Part shown: positions 8,377 to 18,300 of the stretch, one piece after another | How positions within the stretch are numbered: position 1 is the stretch's first letter | Layout: each line of letters opens with the position of its first letter | Source of the DNA: Candidatus Latescibacterota bacterium | GTDB lineage: Bacteria > Latescibacterota > UBA2968 > UBA8231 | Assembly (NCBI GenBank): GCA_022819745.1 | Contig: JAJEGS010000048.1 | Coordinates: 20,425-84,424 of the forward strand | Length of the DNA stretch: 64,000 bases | Direction: 5' to 3' | Program-made: the position numbers and the translations under genes | Notes under the pieces: generated by a model | Told to the model about the DNA's origin: nothing | What the model saw: only the letters and a program-made list of their open reading frames with translations | Database searches by the model: none

Positions 8377-9156
8377 ATGCGAATACACATGAGACTCATC
8401 GCAAAACACATTCGCATTCTCCTGTGCGTGGCTTTGGTCGCCGGGGGGTGCGCTACCCTCAGATCCCTCGAATCGCATTCTCAGCGGGAGTATTTCATCG
8501 AGCTGGAGCCGGTCCTGCCCGATGGGGAGACCTATTACATCGATCCGATCGACAGCTCGGTCGTGTGGAGCGAACAAGGGGTGCAAGTCAAGGTCAAGTT
8601 CTACGACGATTCCATGCTTGATGCCGAATACGGTACTCGCTTCACGCCCTATACGCTCACGGGCGTCGAAATTCCCGGCTTAGACTATACGCCGCCTCTG
8701 TGGACCGTTTTTGAAGTAACCGTGATCAACCGCACGCGGGAGCGGGTGGAGCTAGATCCCACGCAAACCATTCTGCGCTTGGACGACGGTAGCCGCCTAC
8801 TCTGTCGCCAAGGGGCGGGAGGTTGGTACGACAAGAACGAGTTTTTCGACTATTCCTATTTGAAGTGGGGAGGACAAGAAGGCAATGTGCGCTATCACGC
8901 CAGCTTGGACCGCAATCCGATCTGGGCCAAGAGCGAGTACTACCGGGAAAAACCCGTGCGCAAAGGCTCTAGGTACGTTGGCAAGTTGACCTTTCCACCG
9001 CTGCCCACAGAGACTAAGTCGTTCACCTTCGAAGTAAATGACTTCATTCTGGCTTTTGATCAATTTCAAGTAGGATACGGCAATCCGGTAGAATTTACCG
9101 ATCTGAAATTCCATTTCAATGTCGATCACGGAGTGCGTTGGGTGGAGAGTAATTAG
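8377..9156 (+). CDS. Envelope lipoprotein, paralog A
   Basis: 259 aa, 2 nt after the preceding stop. Lipobox AGGC at about residues 22-25, so a lipid-anchored protein; a second ATG at codon 5 could be the true start. The mature part is an all-beta-looking domain with YYIDPIDSSVVWSEQGVQV, a TPPLWTVFEVTVINRT strand and a C-terminal DFILAFDQFQVG segment. The lipoprotein at 20195-20962 has the same order of motifs (DYTIDPDDSSMVFSKEGL, PPRFTVFEIEVINKT, EFVLSFDASGN), so the two are paralogs that bracket the TPR/ExbBD genes. No family is recognised; a structural or docking part of the same envelope system is inferred. Confidence 0.75.
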   Translation: MRIHMRLIAKHIRILLCVALVAGGCATLRSLESHSQREYFIELEPVLPDGETYYIDPIDSSVVWSEQGVQVKVKFYDDSMLDAEYGTRFTPYTLTGVEIPGLDYTPPLWTVFEVTVINRTRERVELDPTQTILRLDDGSRLLCRQGAGGWYDKNEFFDYSYLKWGGQEGNVRYHASLDRNPIWAKSEYYREKPVRKGSRYVGKLTFPPLPTETKSFTFEVNDFILAFDQFQVGYGNPVEFTDLKFHFNVDHGVRWVESN

Positions 9157-9813
9157 ATGAAAAAGATGGTCAAATACCTCGGAGTGATGCTGCTTATCGG
9201 CTCGACGGGCTGTGCCTTGAAATACGAGGCACTCAGAGACACCAGTTTGCCCAATCCGCCGTCGATGCCGGTCAAAATATACGTCAAGGAATTCCCGGTT
9301 GAGAGCAAGGCCAACGTGGTTGATCCGAGGGCCGCCAATTCGGTCAGTAGCCAAGGCACCCAGTACGTTACTAACGCCCTCGCTAGCCAGGGAAATAAAC
9401 TGGTGCAGATTACTCGGCCTTCGCGCATAGAGGATTTGTCGGGCGTCTTGTTGCGGGAACTCCGCAAGAACAAGGTGCGGATCTTCACGCAGACGGATCG
9501 GGTCGAAGTGCTAGACGAAGACAGTGTGCGGCAAGTGAATAATCCCTTCACGCTAGTGTCAGAGGACTCGGACGAGGCCGATTTGGAAATTAGCGGTACG
9601 GCTCTGATTACCAGTCAGCGGGTGCGCAAAGTATTCTCCCCGCAAACGCAAAGAGTGCAGGTCGAGGTCTCAGTCAAGGATCTCAAAACCGGCAAAGTGA
9701 GCAAGAAAAATCCAGTGGATGCCGGTATTGTCATGACCTTCAATTCTAGGGAGTTGGAGGAAGCTCTCGCCATTGCCGTGGTGACCAGCCTGACGCAGAA
9801 ACTGCTATTCTGA
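9157..9813 (+). CDS. CsgG/DUF4410-like envelope lipoprotein
   Basis: 218 aa. Its ATG directly abuts the preceding TAG. Lipobox STGC near residue 19. Mature features: an early strand KIYVKEFPVES, then IEDLSGVLLRELRKNKVRIF, EADLEISGTALIT, RVQVEVSVKDLKTGKV and a C-terminal helix ALAIAVVTSLTQKLLF. This 'compute-value, sum helices, strand, strand' order resembles small lipoproteins of the CsgG, DUF4410 or PqiC/LptE-like type that form periplasmic rings or help outer-membrane complexes. The assignment is by fold impression only. Tight packing with its neighbours suggests one operon from 5414 to 20962. Confidence 0.6.
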   Translation: MKKMVKYLGVMLLIGSTGCALKYEALRDTSLPNPPSMPVKIYVKEFPVESKANVVDPRAANSVSSQGTQYVTNALASQGNKLVQITRPSRIEDLSGVLLRELRKNKVRIFTQTDRVEVLDEDSVRQVNNPFTLVSEDSDEADLEISGTALITSQRVRKVFSPQTQRVQVEVSVKDLKTGKVSKKNPVDAGIVMTFNSRELEEALAIAVVTSLTQKLLF

Positions 9814-9814
9814 A

Positions 9815-11473
9815 GTGCTGAGGCTGGGCGTGCTTTTGCTGTTGTTTGAATTCAGTCCGTGTCGTGCTGAATTAAATAGTTGGGTAGTAGATGCGGTCGA
9901 GACATTTGCCTTGGGAACGACTCAAGGCGTCCAGGTGCATCCAGATAGCCTCGTCATTCTGGCGCAGTTGGACGAGGATGTAAACGTGGCTTTAGGACGA
10001 TCAGTGATAGACGATTTCGACAAGCCTGTGCCCCTAACGGATGGCGCGATTGATCTCGTGCGAAGCGAGTGGATCTCGGGCACTAACCACGTGTTCGACA
10101 AGCAGTTTATCGTCGATCTCGGGCTGGACCGGGCGATCAAGCGCGTGCGAGTGCTAGCTGGCGAGACAGCGCTGAACCAGCCCGAGTATTTCATGCGTGG
10201 GTACAGGCTTGAAACAGCCGCCCAAGTGGCGCCGCAAGTTTGGCATCTGTTGGCCGAACAACCGGACAATTTCGTTCTCAATGTAGACACGAGCGCAGAT
10301 TCTACTTGGGCCGCAACCGACGAGCGCGGTGAGGCGATTCCGCACGAGGGGCGCTTCGTGCGGCTGACACTGATCCGCCAAGACCGCAGCAACTGGGTCG
10401 CCATCGGGGAAATCGAGGTGTTTGGCGTGGGCTACGTTAGCGAAGGCTTCATAGAGGATAGCTTCATTCCGCCTGCTCTGGTCAATGTAGGGCAGATTCG
10501 CTGGCAAGCAGAGCGCCCAGAGCGCACGGGCATTGAACTGCAGGTGCGCGGAGTTTCTGCAGAGGGTGCAGAGGAGCCTTGGGGAAGCGTGGCGGCGTAC
10601 ACGGACGGGGAATTTTTCTATAGTGGAGACGAGCCAGTTGCGCGGTTGGCGTACCGGGCCAACTTGACGAACTCGGCCCCCTTTGTCAGCCCGGCGCTCA
10701 AGCGCATTGCCATTGACTACGATCCAGTCTTGGTCGCCCAGCAGCTCTTGGCCGAGGTGGTGGTATCCGATGCGCTGCGCAAGGGAGAGGAAGCAACGCT
10801 GATCTACCGGGTGGAGATCGCGGCTGGCGTCGATGATTACGGAGTTGATCTCTTGCGCGTACAAGGCCCCTTGCTCAGCGTAACAGCCGTGCGCGTCGAT
10901 GGTCGAGAACTCGCGCCTACAGAGGGCTACACTTGGGGCTCGACGCCGGATCGGGAGGGGATGCTGATAGAACTTGCTCATAGCGAGCAGATCAAGGCGA
11001 TGGCGATCGTTGAAATTGAGGGGCCGGCGCTCTTTGTGCGCGACAAGACCGCCATGCGATTTGAGGCTGGCAACAAGGCCCAAGGCGACAGAGACGGGTA
11101 CGTGAACTGGCAGCAGGGGCGGGAAATGCCGGGTGCCACTTGGACGGTACTGGCTGCGGGGACGCCGTTGCAGCTTTTGGGCGAAGTGCAGGTAGAGCCG
11201 CGTCCGTTCTCTCCTTTTGCAGACGAATATGCACACTTTGCCTTCGTCGTTGGCAATATCGAAGAGGGTCGGGAGGTCGTGCTGAAAGTTTACAACCTGA
11301 CCGGTCGGCCGATTCGCCAGTTGGCGCAGACGGGAAGCGCCCGGACCTATCAGTTCGAGTGGGACGGCCGCGATGAGGGGGGGCGGATTGTCGAGCCAGG
11401 CCTCTATCTATACGAGGTTGGGATAGAAGGAGGCGATAAGGCGCGCCGAGGTACTTTTGTGGTGGCGTACTAG
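9815..11473 (+). CDS. Discoidin-like protein with C-terminal FlgD-like Ig domain
   Basis: 552 aa, GTG start 1 nt after the preceding stop. Short signal peptide (cleavage near CRAE). Residues ~40-205 resemble an F5/8 type C (discoidin) module: NVALGRSVIDDF, FDKQFIVDLGLDRAIKRVRVL, EGRFVRLTLIRQD, AIGEIEVFG. The middle is beta-rich and unassigned. Residues ~462-552 form a FlgD-like Ig domain (VEPRPFSPFAD, VVLKVYNLTGRPIRQL, FEWDGRDEGGRIVEPGLYLYEV, RRGTFVVAY), close to the C-terminal domains that mark secreted proteins in FCB-group bacteria. Export and surface attachment are inferred. Confidence 0.72.
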   Translation: MLRLGVLLLLFEFSPCRAELNSWVVDAVETFALGTTQGVQVHPDSLVILAQLDEDVNVALGRSVIDDFDKPVPLTDGAIDLVRSEWISGTNHVFDKQFIVDLGLDRAIKRVRVLAGETALNQPEYFMRGYRLETAAQVAPQVWHLLAEQPDNFVLNVDTSADSTWAATDERGEAIPHEGRFVRLTLIRQDRSNWVAIGEIEVFGVGYVSEGFIEDSFIPPALVNVGQIRWQAERPERTGIELQVRGVSAEGAEEPWGSVAAYTDGEFFYSGDEPVARLAYRANLTNSAPFVSPALKRIAIDYDPVLVAQQLLAEVVVSDALRKGEEATLIYRVEIAAGVDDYGVDLLRVQGPLLSVTAVRVDGRELAPTEGYTWGSTPDREGMLIELAHSEQIKAMAIVEIEGPALFVRDKTAMRFEAGNKAQGDRDGYVNWQQGREMPGATWTVLAAGTPLQLLGEVQVEPRPFSPFADEYAHFAFVVGNIEEGREVVLKVYNLTGRPIRQLAQTGSARTYQFEWDGRDEGGRIVEPGLYLYEVGIEGGDKARRGTFVVAY

Positions 11474-12317
11474 CGTCCTGTTGCTGGCTCTCGTTTCCCC
11501 GGTCGGCGCTGCTTTTGAATTTTCGGGACGGGGTGCCCAGAGCTCGGCACTCGGCGGCGCTTTCGCCGCCAGTATTCGGACGGCTGAGGCCGTTTGGTAC
11601 AATCCGGCTGGCAACGCCCAGCAGCAAAAGTGGCAGGCTGGCACGACGCACGCATTGCTCTATCCCGGGTTGGACCAAAGTCCAGCCCTAAACGGTTTGT
11701 CGGTCACTGGCCCCTTGCGGGGCGGCGGCTTGCAACTGGGCCTCTCGTTTTTAGGTGCTGACGGCTGGCGCGAAGAAGTGATTGCCTTGGGCTACGGGCG
11801 GCCGTTGCACGAGCGATTCGCCTTAGGCGGCAGCTTACGCACCAGCGCTTGGAAGGCTGGCGATCTGTCGCACCGGGCTTGGCACCTCGATGTAGGTGCA
11901 ACGTGGGAAGTGGGTTTCATACACCCATGGGCATACCTGCGCTTGGCATTGGTCGCCAAAGGCTTAAACGGCGCGAACATCGCTGCGGGTGGCCAAGCCG
12001 CAGGCAAAGAAAAGCCAGCCGTGGTTGCGGCGGCCTTGCTCAACTTGGCGGGGCGGGAAGTCCTGCTCGACATTGAGCACCGCGATGGGCGGACCGAGTT
12101 CAGAGTGGGGTACGAGACGCGGACGGTGAGCCTCAACGGCGCTCGGTTCCGCATGGGCGGAGCCGCAGTTGGTTCGGGTTTTGACGAAAGGGAGCTCAAC
12201 GTGGGACTTGGACACAACTATAAGCAATGGCATTTCGATTATGCTTATTCATATCCCCTGCACCTCTCCGGCTATGGAGGCGTGCATCGGTTCAGCGTTG
12301 GGTATCGCCAGCACTGA
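11457..12317 (+). CDS. PorV/PorQ-like outer-membrane barrel protein
   Basis: 286 aa. The TTG start lies 17 bp inside the end of the preceding gene, with a GAGG ribosome-binding site 5 nt before it; the next start would lose the signal peptide (WRTSVLLLALVSPVGAA). The mature N-terminus GRGAQSSALGGAFAASIRTAEAVWYNPAG is the hallmark of the PorV/PorQ (UPF0164, FadL-like) barrels. Alternating strands follow, ending YGGVHRFSVGYRQH. In type IX secretion, PorV shuttles proteins carrying C-terminal sorting domains; here it directly follows a protein with a FlgD-like C-terminal domain. That functional link is inference. Confidence 0.7.
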   Translation: MWWRTSVLLLALVSPVGAAFEFSGRGAQSSALGGAFAASIRTAEAVWYNPAGNAQQQKWQAGTTHALLYPGLDQSPALNGLSVTGPLRGGGLQLGLSFLGADGWREEVIALGYGRPLHERFALGGSLRTSAWKAGDLSHRAWHLDVGATWEVGFIHPWAYLRLALVAKGLNGANIAAGGQAAGKEKPAVVAAALLNLAGREVLLDIEHRDGRTEFRVGYETRTVSLNGARFRMGGAAVGSGFDERELNVGLGHNYKQWHFDYAYSYPLHLSGYGGVHRFSVGYRQH

Positions 12318-12366
12318 GGTGGAATGCGACTGAAAATCGAATCTCTATTTAATGAGGATAGCTGCC

Positions 12367-15288
12367 ATGAGTAGTAATGCGAGAAGAAGCCTGGTAAGGA
12401 CCGCGCTACTAGCGTTTGTTGGGTTGGGAATGCTGGGTGCCGAAGCCGAAGCGCAGACCTTTTTGCGCAACCGGGAATTCCTCAACCTCGGCCATCCCGA
12501 ACCGTATTTGAACTACGGGCGCAAGGAGTACGATCCCTATCCTTCGGTGATCAACGCACGCAACCGCTACGACCGTTTGGGCAATTACCTGTCGCGCGGT
12601 TTCAATGTCTTCTCTTGGGAATTTTCCCGCCCTGGGGAAAGCAATATCAACACCCGTACCGCCCAGTATTTAGGATGGTTCGCCAATTTGGTGATGCTCA
12701 ACGACTCGTACAAAGGCTGGAACTACCGAGTGACCTTGGGCGAAGACATCCGCGCCAAATTTTCAGATCTGACCTTTAGCGATCCGCGCTTCCTTGGCAT
12801 CCTACTCGATGGCGCTTCCTCGGACAACAGGTTCACTCTGATGCTGAGCCAAGGCGGCGACCTGTTGAACGCCGCCAAGTTTTCGACCTTCAAAGCGACT
12901 CGGGAGACCTCGCCAGTGTTGATTTTTGGCGGCCACTGGGAGACCAAGCTGGGCAATGTGCTGCGCATGGGTGCCACGTACTTCAACCAGCACATGGCCA
13001 ATACGGCTGATGAGAACGGCTCCTTCCTCAAGGGCGATACCCCCTACAGTATGCTGCCGCCCTCTTTCATCGAAGTCATTATCGAAGACGATTCGCCCGA
13101 CGATCTAGGCCGGGCGGCTACTGTCTATGACGTAGATGTGGTGATCATCGGAGAGTCGCAGGGGCAGCGGGTGCGCCTGACTAGCATTGAAGGCGATCCT
13201 GAGTACGATTCGAGTTTGAAGATGATCGATCCCGTCGGTGGAGTCGAGGGTGGGTTGTCGGTAGCCGGCGGCGAGCAAGTGGTCTTCCGCTTCCAAATGC
13301 CGCAATTCAACCTCCCGGATGCCTCGGAGTACTCGGCCGATCCCGACGGATTCGTTCCAGGTCTGACGATGAAGTCCGTGCGCTTCTTGGCCGATGTCGA
13401 GGGCGACTATCGCATTTTAGTGCGCCAACAGCACTTGTTCTTCGACCAGCGGGCTCACCAAAGGAACGTGGACAAGGTAGCCGAAGGGGACGACAGATAC
13501 GCTCCGGGCGGCAGGAGCTACGTTAATCCCTTTACAGGGCTGAAAGGCGAGGACGGAGTCAAGCCCCTCGAGGATGTGCTAGCAGAAAATCCTGACGCCT
13601 TTAATCAGTGGCCGGTGGTACCCGATCCGGGTACTACCCAAGCTCAGCCGTTTTTGCAATACAAGTGGGATCTGCTCGATCCGAGCCGGGTAGGTTATAC
13701 GGTCCTGCGCTCCGACGGCAGCGACTCGGGTCGCAAGGTGGTCGAGTTTGATTATGGCATCCCCACCGGTCAGGCGCTCTATGGGTTGGACTGGGACTTG
13801 AGCCTCAAAGGACTAAAATTAAAGGGCGAATTGGTCGCCAATCCCCAGTACTTCCTCTTCCCGGTGGGCAGCAATGCCGGCAAGCGCTTTGACAAGCAGG
13901 CCCTCGGCTATTTCCTCACCGCCCAGAAGGAAGTAGGCCCGATTGAGGTCGGGGGCGAAATTTTCAATCTAGACCCGGACTACAGCGGCAACTACGACAG
14001 CGACCGCGGCGGCGTGGCCTTTTTCAGCGACGATTGCTTCGTGTGTCCACAGATGCAGGAAATGTCCGTCATGACCGATAATGACGACAACGACCAGTGG
14101 CCAGACGAGATGCTCAACGAACTGCCCAGTGCGGAGAAGGCGGATTCGGGCATTTTCCCTGGGCTAGATGAAAACAACGACCTAATCCCGGACAGCGACC
14201 AGAATTTCAACGGGATACCCGACTGGACTGAACCGATCCTCTTTTACGACGCCGATCCGCCGGATTTCATCTACGGTATCGACTTCAACAATAACGGCGT
14301 AGTTGATTACCGCGAAAACGACGCATTGCCCGATTATCCCTACCCTCGCGACCGCCGGGGGATCCACTTAGTGGCCACCAAGAAAGGCTTGGGACACTGG
14401 GGCAAATGGGCCTCAGTCGGCTACTACACCATGGAGGAGCCTGCCGGTGGCGGTAAGGCTAAGGCCATCTACGCCCGCTACGAGCACAACTTCACTTCGC
14501 CTTATTTGGGCAAAATTCGCATTAACGAGGACATTAAGCAGGTCCAAGACGACATTCGCGACGACGTGTACATCTGGGAAGACGTGGGTTTTGCCCAGCG
14601 GATACCCAGCCCCTTCCCACACTTGAAAGGTCCGATGATTGAGGCGCGGGATCTCAATTCGCAGATTTTTCCGCCGGATGTCGATCCGCTGAACATGCGC
14701 AATAGCTTGGTCAATACCTTGTTCATCAGTTCGACCTTTCGGCAGCTTGCCAACCTCAACGTCATCAACAGCGTCCAGTGGATTCACAACAGCCAAGTCG
14801 AGGACGAGTTCGACGACGGCACCCAGCAGGAAGCCGGAGTGCTCTCGACCTTTACAATGGTCAACCGGCTCGACTATACGATTAACGCCGGCAATCTGAA
14901 CATCCGCCCGATGTTCAAACACCTATTGTTGCGCGAGCATTCGAGCATACTCGAAGATGCCACGGGCGAGGGCAGTATTCGTTCGTTCTCGATTTACGCG
15001 CCGATCATCAGGACCCGCTTCGACCTGACGGCCAAGTCCAATCTGCAACTGGGCTTCCAAGGCTTGCCTTTCTGGCGGCACACCAGCTTGGACCGGGTGA
15101 ACGAGAGCAACGATTTTAAAGAGTGGACGGTGGTGCTAATGATGAGCAACCGCTCCGATCACTACGGTTACAATCTCGCCTCCCAGTTCGGCTTTATTCG
15201 AACTAATCGAGAGTACGACGATGCCACACGCGCTTCCGATAGCTTCGACAACTCGCGCCTGTTCTTTGATATTGTGGCCGGGTTCTAG
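12367..15288 (+). CDS. Large outer-membrane protein with Ca-binding linker, paralog B
   Basis: 973 aa from the ATG at 12367, chosen because GAGG sits 9 nt upstream; an ATG 15 bp earlier is in frame but less well placed. Signal peptide ends AEAQ. It parallels the protein at 5414-8374 throughout: DRLGNYLSRGFNVFSWEFSR, SPVLIFGGHW, EDDSPDDLGRA, VLRSDGSDSG, EFDYGIPTGQAL, calcium-loop linker at about 600-666 (DENNDLIPDSDQNFNG, GIDFNNNGVVDYRENDALPD), a YPYPRDRRGIHL junction and a C-terminal Phe (FFDIVAGF). A long insertion absent from paralog A (around RDDRYAPGGRSYVNPF to TQAQPFLQYKW) precedes the central block. Function unknown; an outer-membrane barrel with an extracellular calcium-dependent segment is inferred. 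Confidence 0.75.
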   Translation: MSSNARRSLVRTALLAFVGLGMLGAEAEAQTFLRNREFLNLGHPEPYLNYGRKEYDPYPSVINARNRYDRLGNYLSRGFNVFSWEFSRPGESNINTRTAQYLGWFANLVMLNDSYKGWNYRVTLGEDIRAKFSDLTFSDPRFLGILLDGASSDNRFTLMLSQGGDLLNAAKFSTFKATRETSPVLIFGGHWETKLGNVLRMGATYFNQHMANTADENGSFLKGDTPYSMLPPSFIEVIIEDDSPDDLGRAATVYDVDVVIIGESQGQRVRLTSIEGDPEYDSSLKMIDPVGGVEGGLSVAGGEQVVFRFQMPQFNLPDASEYSADPDGFVPGLTMKSVRFLADVEGDYRILVRQQHLFFDQRAHQRNVDKVAEGDDRYAPGGRSYVNPFTGLKGEDGVKPLEDVLAENPDAFNQWPVVPDPGTTQAQPFLQYKWDLLDPSRVGYTVLRSDGSDSGRKVVEFDYGIPTGQALYGLDWDLSLKGLKLKGELVANPQYFLFPVGSNAGKRFDKQALGYFLTAQKEVGPIEVGGEIFNLDPDYSGNYDSDRGGVAFFSDDCFVCPQMQEMSVMTDNDDNDQWPDEMLNELPSAEKADSGIFPGLDENNDLIPDSDQNFNGIPDWTEPILFYDADPPDFIYGIDFNNNGVVDYRENDALPDYPYPRDRRGIHLVATKKGLGHWGKWASVGYYTMEEPAGGGKAKAIYARYEHNFTSPYLGKIRINEDIKQVQDDIRDDVYIWEDVGFAQRIPSPFPHLKGPMIEARDLNSQIFPPDVDPLNMRNSLVNTLFISSTFRQLANLNVINSVQWIHNSQVEDEFDDGTQQEAGVLSTFTMVNRLDYTINAGNLNIRPMFKHLLLREHSSILEDATGEGSIRSFSIYAPIIRTRFDLTAKSNLQLGFQGLPFWRHTSLDRVNESNDFKEWTVVLMMSNRSDHYGYNLASQFGFIRTNREYDDATRASDSFDNSRLFFDIVAGF

Positions 15289-15305
15289 GCTAGGAGATTG
15301 ACACC

Positions 15306-18300
15306 ATGATTGTGGTAAATCTGCTGCTAATCGCAGCGGTCGGCGCGGTCGCCAGCCTGAGTACGCGCTTCTTCTCGCCGGTGGAATTGCAAGACCGCTT
15401 CGAGGAAGGTCAGAAGCTCTATGCGCTCGGGGACTACGACAAAGCCATTGAGCGCTATGAGGTCATTCTCTCCACTGAGAGCAATGCCATGATCAACGTG
15501 GAGGATGTAACCGTAGCGGTTGACGAGTTCATTCTGCCGGTGCGCGTGGGTGCCACGTATCAGCTAGGCAATACCTACAACAAGCTAGGGCTCGAAAAAT
15601 TGCAGCGCTCGCAGTTTTTGCGCTCGGAGAAAAAAGAAGCCGAGGCTGACGCTCGCTACGAGGAGGCGCTGCAAGATCTCAACAAGAGCCGCGACCACTT
15701 CCGAACCCTAGCTGCGGACGAGCACGTCGACGATCGCACCCGAGTGATGGCGCAGTACCAGATGATTCAGACGAGTTACCAGCTCAAGGAGTACGAGAAG
15801 GTCGTTGAGCAGGGGGACGCTTTGCTACACAGCTTCCCTCACAGCCTCTACGAGGCGTCCGTTCATTATGACCGAGCGTGGTCCTACTTTGAATTGGAGC
15901 GCTACGAGGAGGCTATCGCTAGCTTCAAGCAGGTGTTGATCTTGGCCCCTAGAGGCTCTAATGCCGATCGCTCGCTCTTCCAGATCGCCGAGAGCTACGA
16001 TGAGCTAGGGCAGTACGAAGATGCGCTGGCGTACCTCGACCGTCTGATCGCCCGCTACGACTTCGCGCAGATGACCGAGGAAGAAATCATTGAGATGACC
16101 ACCCTCAAGCTCAAGGGCTTGGTCAAGGAGACCGCACGCGAGCTAGTTGCCAAGGCCCACTTAAAAAAAGGCGATATCTATGCGCGTACCGGCGAGGTTG
16201 AAACGGCTCTTGCCTCTTATGCCGTGCTCCCGGCCGAATACGCGGCTGAGCCGGTCTTGGTACAAAATAGCTATATCCGCACCGCCGAGTTGGTACAGAA
16301 GGAACAGGGCACGACAGCGGCCATCGTCGCGTACAAGGACGCCATCGAAAAGGTCGAGGACAAGCTCTTCCAAGCCCGCACGCAGCTAACGGTTGCCCTG
16401 ATGCTTTTCGACCAGGAAGAGTACCTCAAGTCGGCCCAAGAATACGAGATATACCTCAATGCCTATGGAGATGTGGCCCAACGCATCGGCTTCGATCGCT
16501 ACAAGGTTCTCTTTCGCATCGCCCAGTGCCACCAGGAATACGGGCGGCAGATCCGCGGTGAAGACCCGGCCAGAGCGGACGCGGAAATCGCCAAGGCGCT
16601 CGTAAGCTACGACCAACTCCTGAGCGAGCGCGAGGACAATGCCCTGATACCGGACGTGCTTTTTAACGCTGGCTTTGCCAACCAAATCCTAAAGAAAAAT
16701 GAGGCAGCACAGCCGCTGTACCAGCGGTTAGTCGATGAGTATGCGGACCATCTGGCGGCTCCCAACGGCCTTTTGCAGTTGGCCCGCATAGCCTATGCCG
16801 CATCCGAACTCAAACGGGCCGAGGAGATATATACATCCTTCCTCGACCGCTTCCCGGATTCGGAACTGCGCAATACGACGCGGATGGAGTTGGGACTCAC
16901 TTACAAGCGCCTCGAGGATACAGATAGTGCCATCGCCGCCTATGAGACGGTGGAAGAGGGTTGGGACAAGTGGCCTACCGTGCAGGTCGAGTTGGCCGAG
17001 CTGTACATGGGCAAACAAGAGTACGAAAAGGCGCGCAAGGCTCTTTCTAGCGCCTTGGATCGAGCCGGCGATGAGACCCTAAAAGGACAGATGTATTACA
17101 CCTTGGCTCGGGTGCATTTTGCCGAGGACAATTTCGCCGGTGCGATAGATGCTTGGGGACAGGCTATTGCGCTGAATCCGCCCACGCATATCCTGCAAAA
17201 TTCGCTGCTGGCCCGCGGCGGTGCGTACTACGAGGTCGCCAAACAGCAAGACGCCATCGCCGACACGGCCAAGGCCCGCGTGAGCTATGAGGTGTCGTTG
17301 GATGATATGAAGGCCCTGCTCGAAAGCGATCCCGCGCCCCAGATAAAGGACAGCGCCTTCCGCACGCTGGGGGCGGGCATGATCCGCTTGGGGCGGCAAG
17401 AAGAGGCAGCTAGCTACTATCAAGAGCTCATCGCCGCGTCGGACGACCCCCAGGAGCAGGCGACTTTTAGCATGCTCCTGACCGAGCTGTACTACGATCA
17501 GCAGGACTTTGTCCAAGCCGAGAAATTCGCTCGCCAGCTCCTCGACATGCAGTTTGAAGACGACAATCAGGCGGGTTACTACCGCAAAGAACGCGCCTAT
17601 TCCATCATCGGCAATGCGCTGTTGCAGCAAAAGAAATACGAGGAAGCTGCCCGCATCTTTGCCCAAGGTCTCAAGCGCTATCCGAATTCAGGCGAGAGCG
17701 GCAACTTGGCCTTTTCCAAAGGCTTTGCCGAAATCAGCTACGGCGACTACGATACAGCAGCCAAAAGCTTCAAGTCCTTTGTTGACAAATATCCGCGCAA
17801 CGCCAACCGCATTCACGGCCAATACTATCTGGCCCATAGCCTCCAAGCCCTGACCCAGTTTAAGGCCGCCGCCGCCGCTTTTACCGAACTGGTCGAGCGC
17901 TATCTCCAATCCCAATACGAGGAAGAAGCGCTTTTTCTCATTGGCGAAAACTACTACAACGAGCAAGCCTTTGCCGAGGCCGTGACCGCATACCAAGCCC
18001 TCTTGGCCAAATATCCCCAAGGGCCATACGGCGGGTCGGCACAGTACGCGTTGGCTTGGTCCTTTGTCGAACAAGAGGAGATGGAGCAAGCAGTAGGCGC
18101 GATGCAAGACCTAGTTGCCAATTACCCCGAGAGCGAATTCGCTCCCAAAGCGCAGTTTACCATTGGCGACTACTACTACAATATCCAGTCTTACGACGAG
18201 GCCATGGCGGCCTACGAGAAAGTACTCAAGCTATATCCCAACTCCGAAGAGGCCTCGCGGGCCACAACTTTAGTGGAAGAGCTAAGCGAGATCCAGGCCA

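Noticed and set aside
5414..15288. The two large outer-membrane proteins as SprA-type type IX translocons
   Set aside because: They are far smaller than SprA and I could not recall any specific SprA motif in them; the PorV link alone is insufficient.
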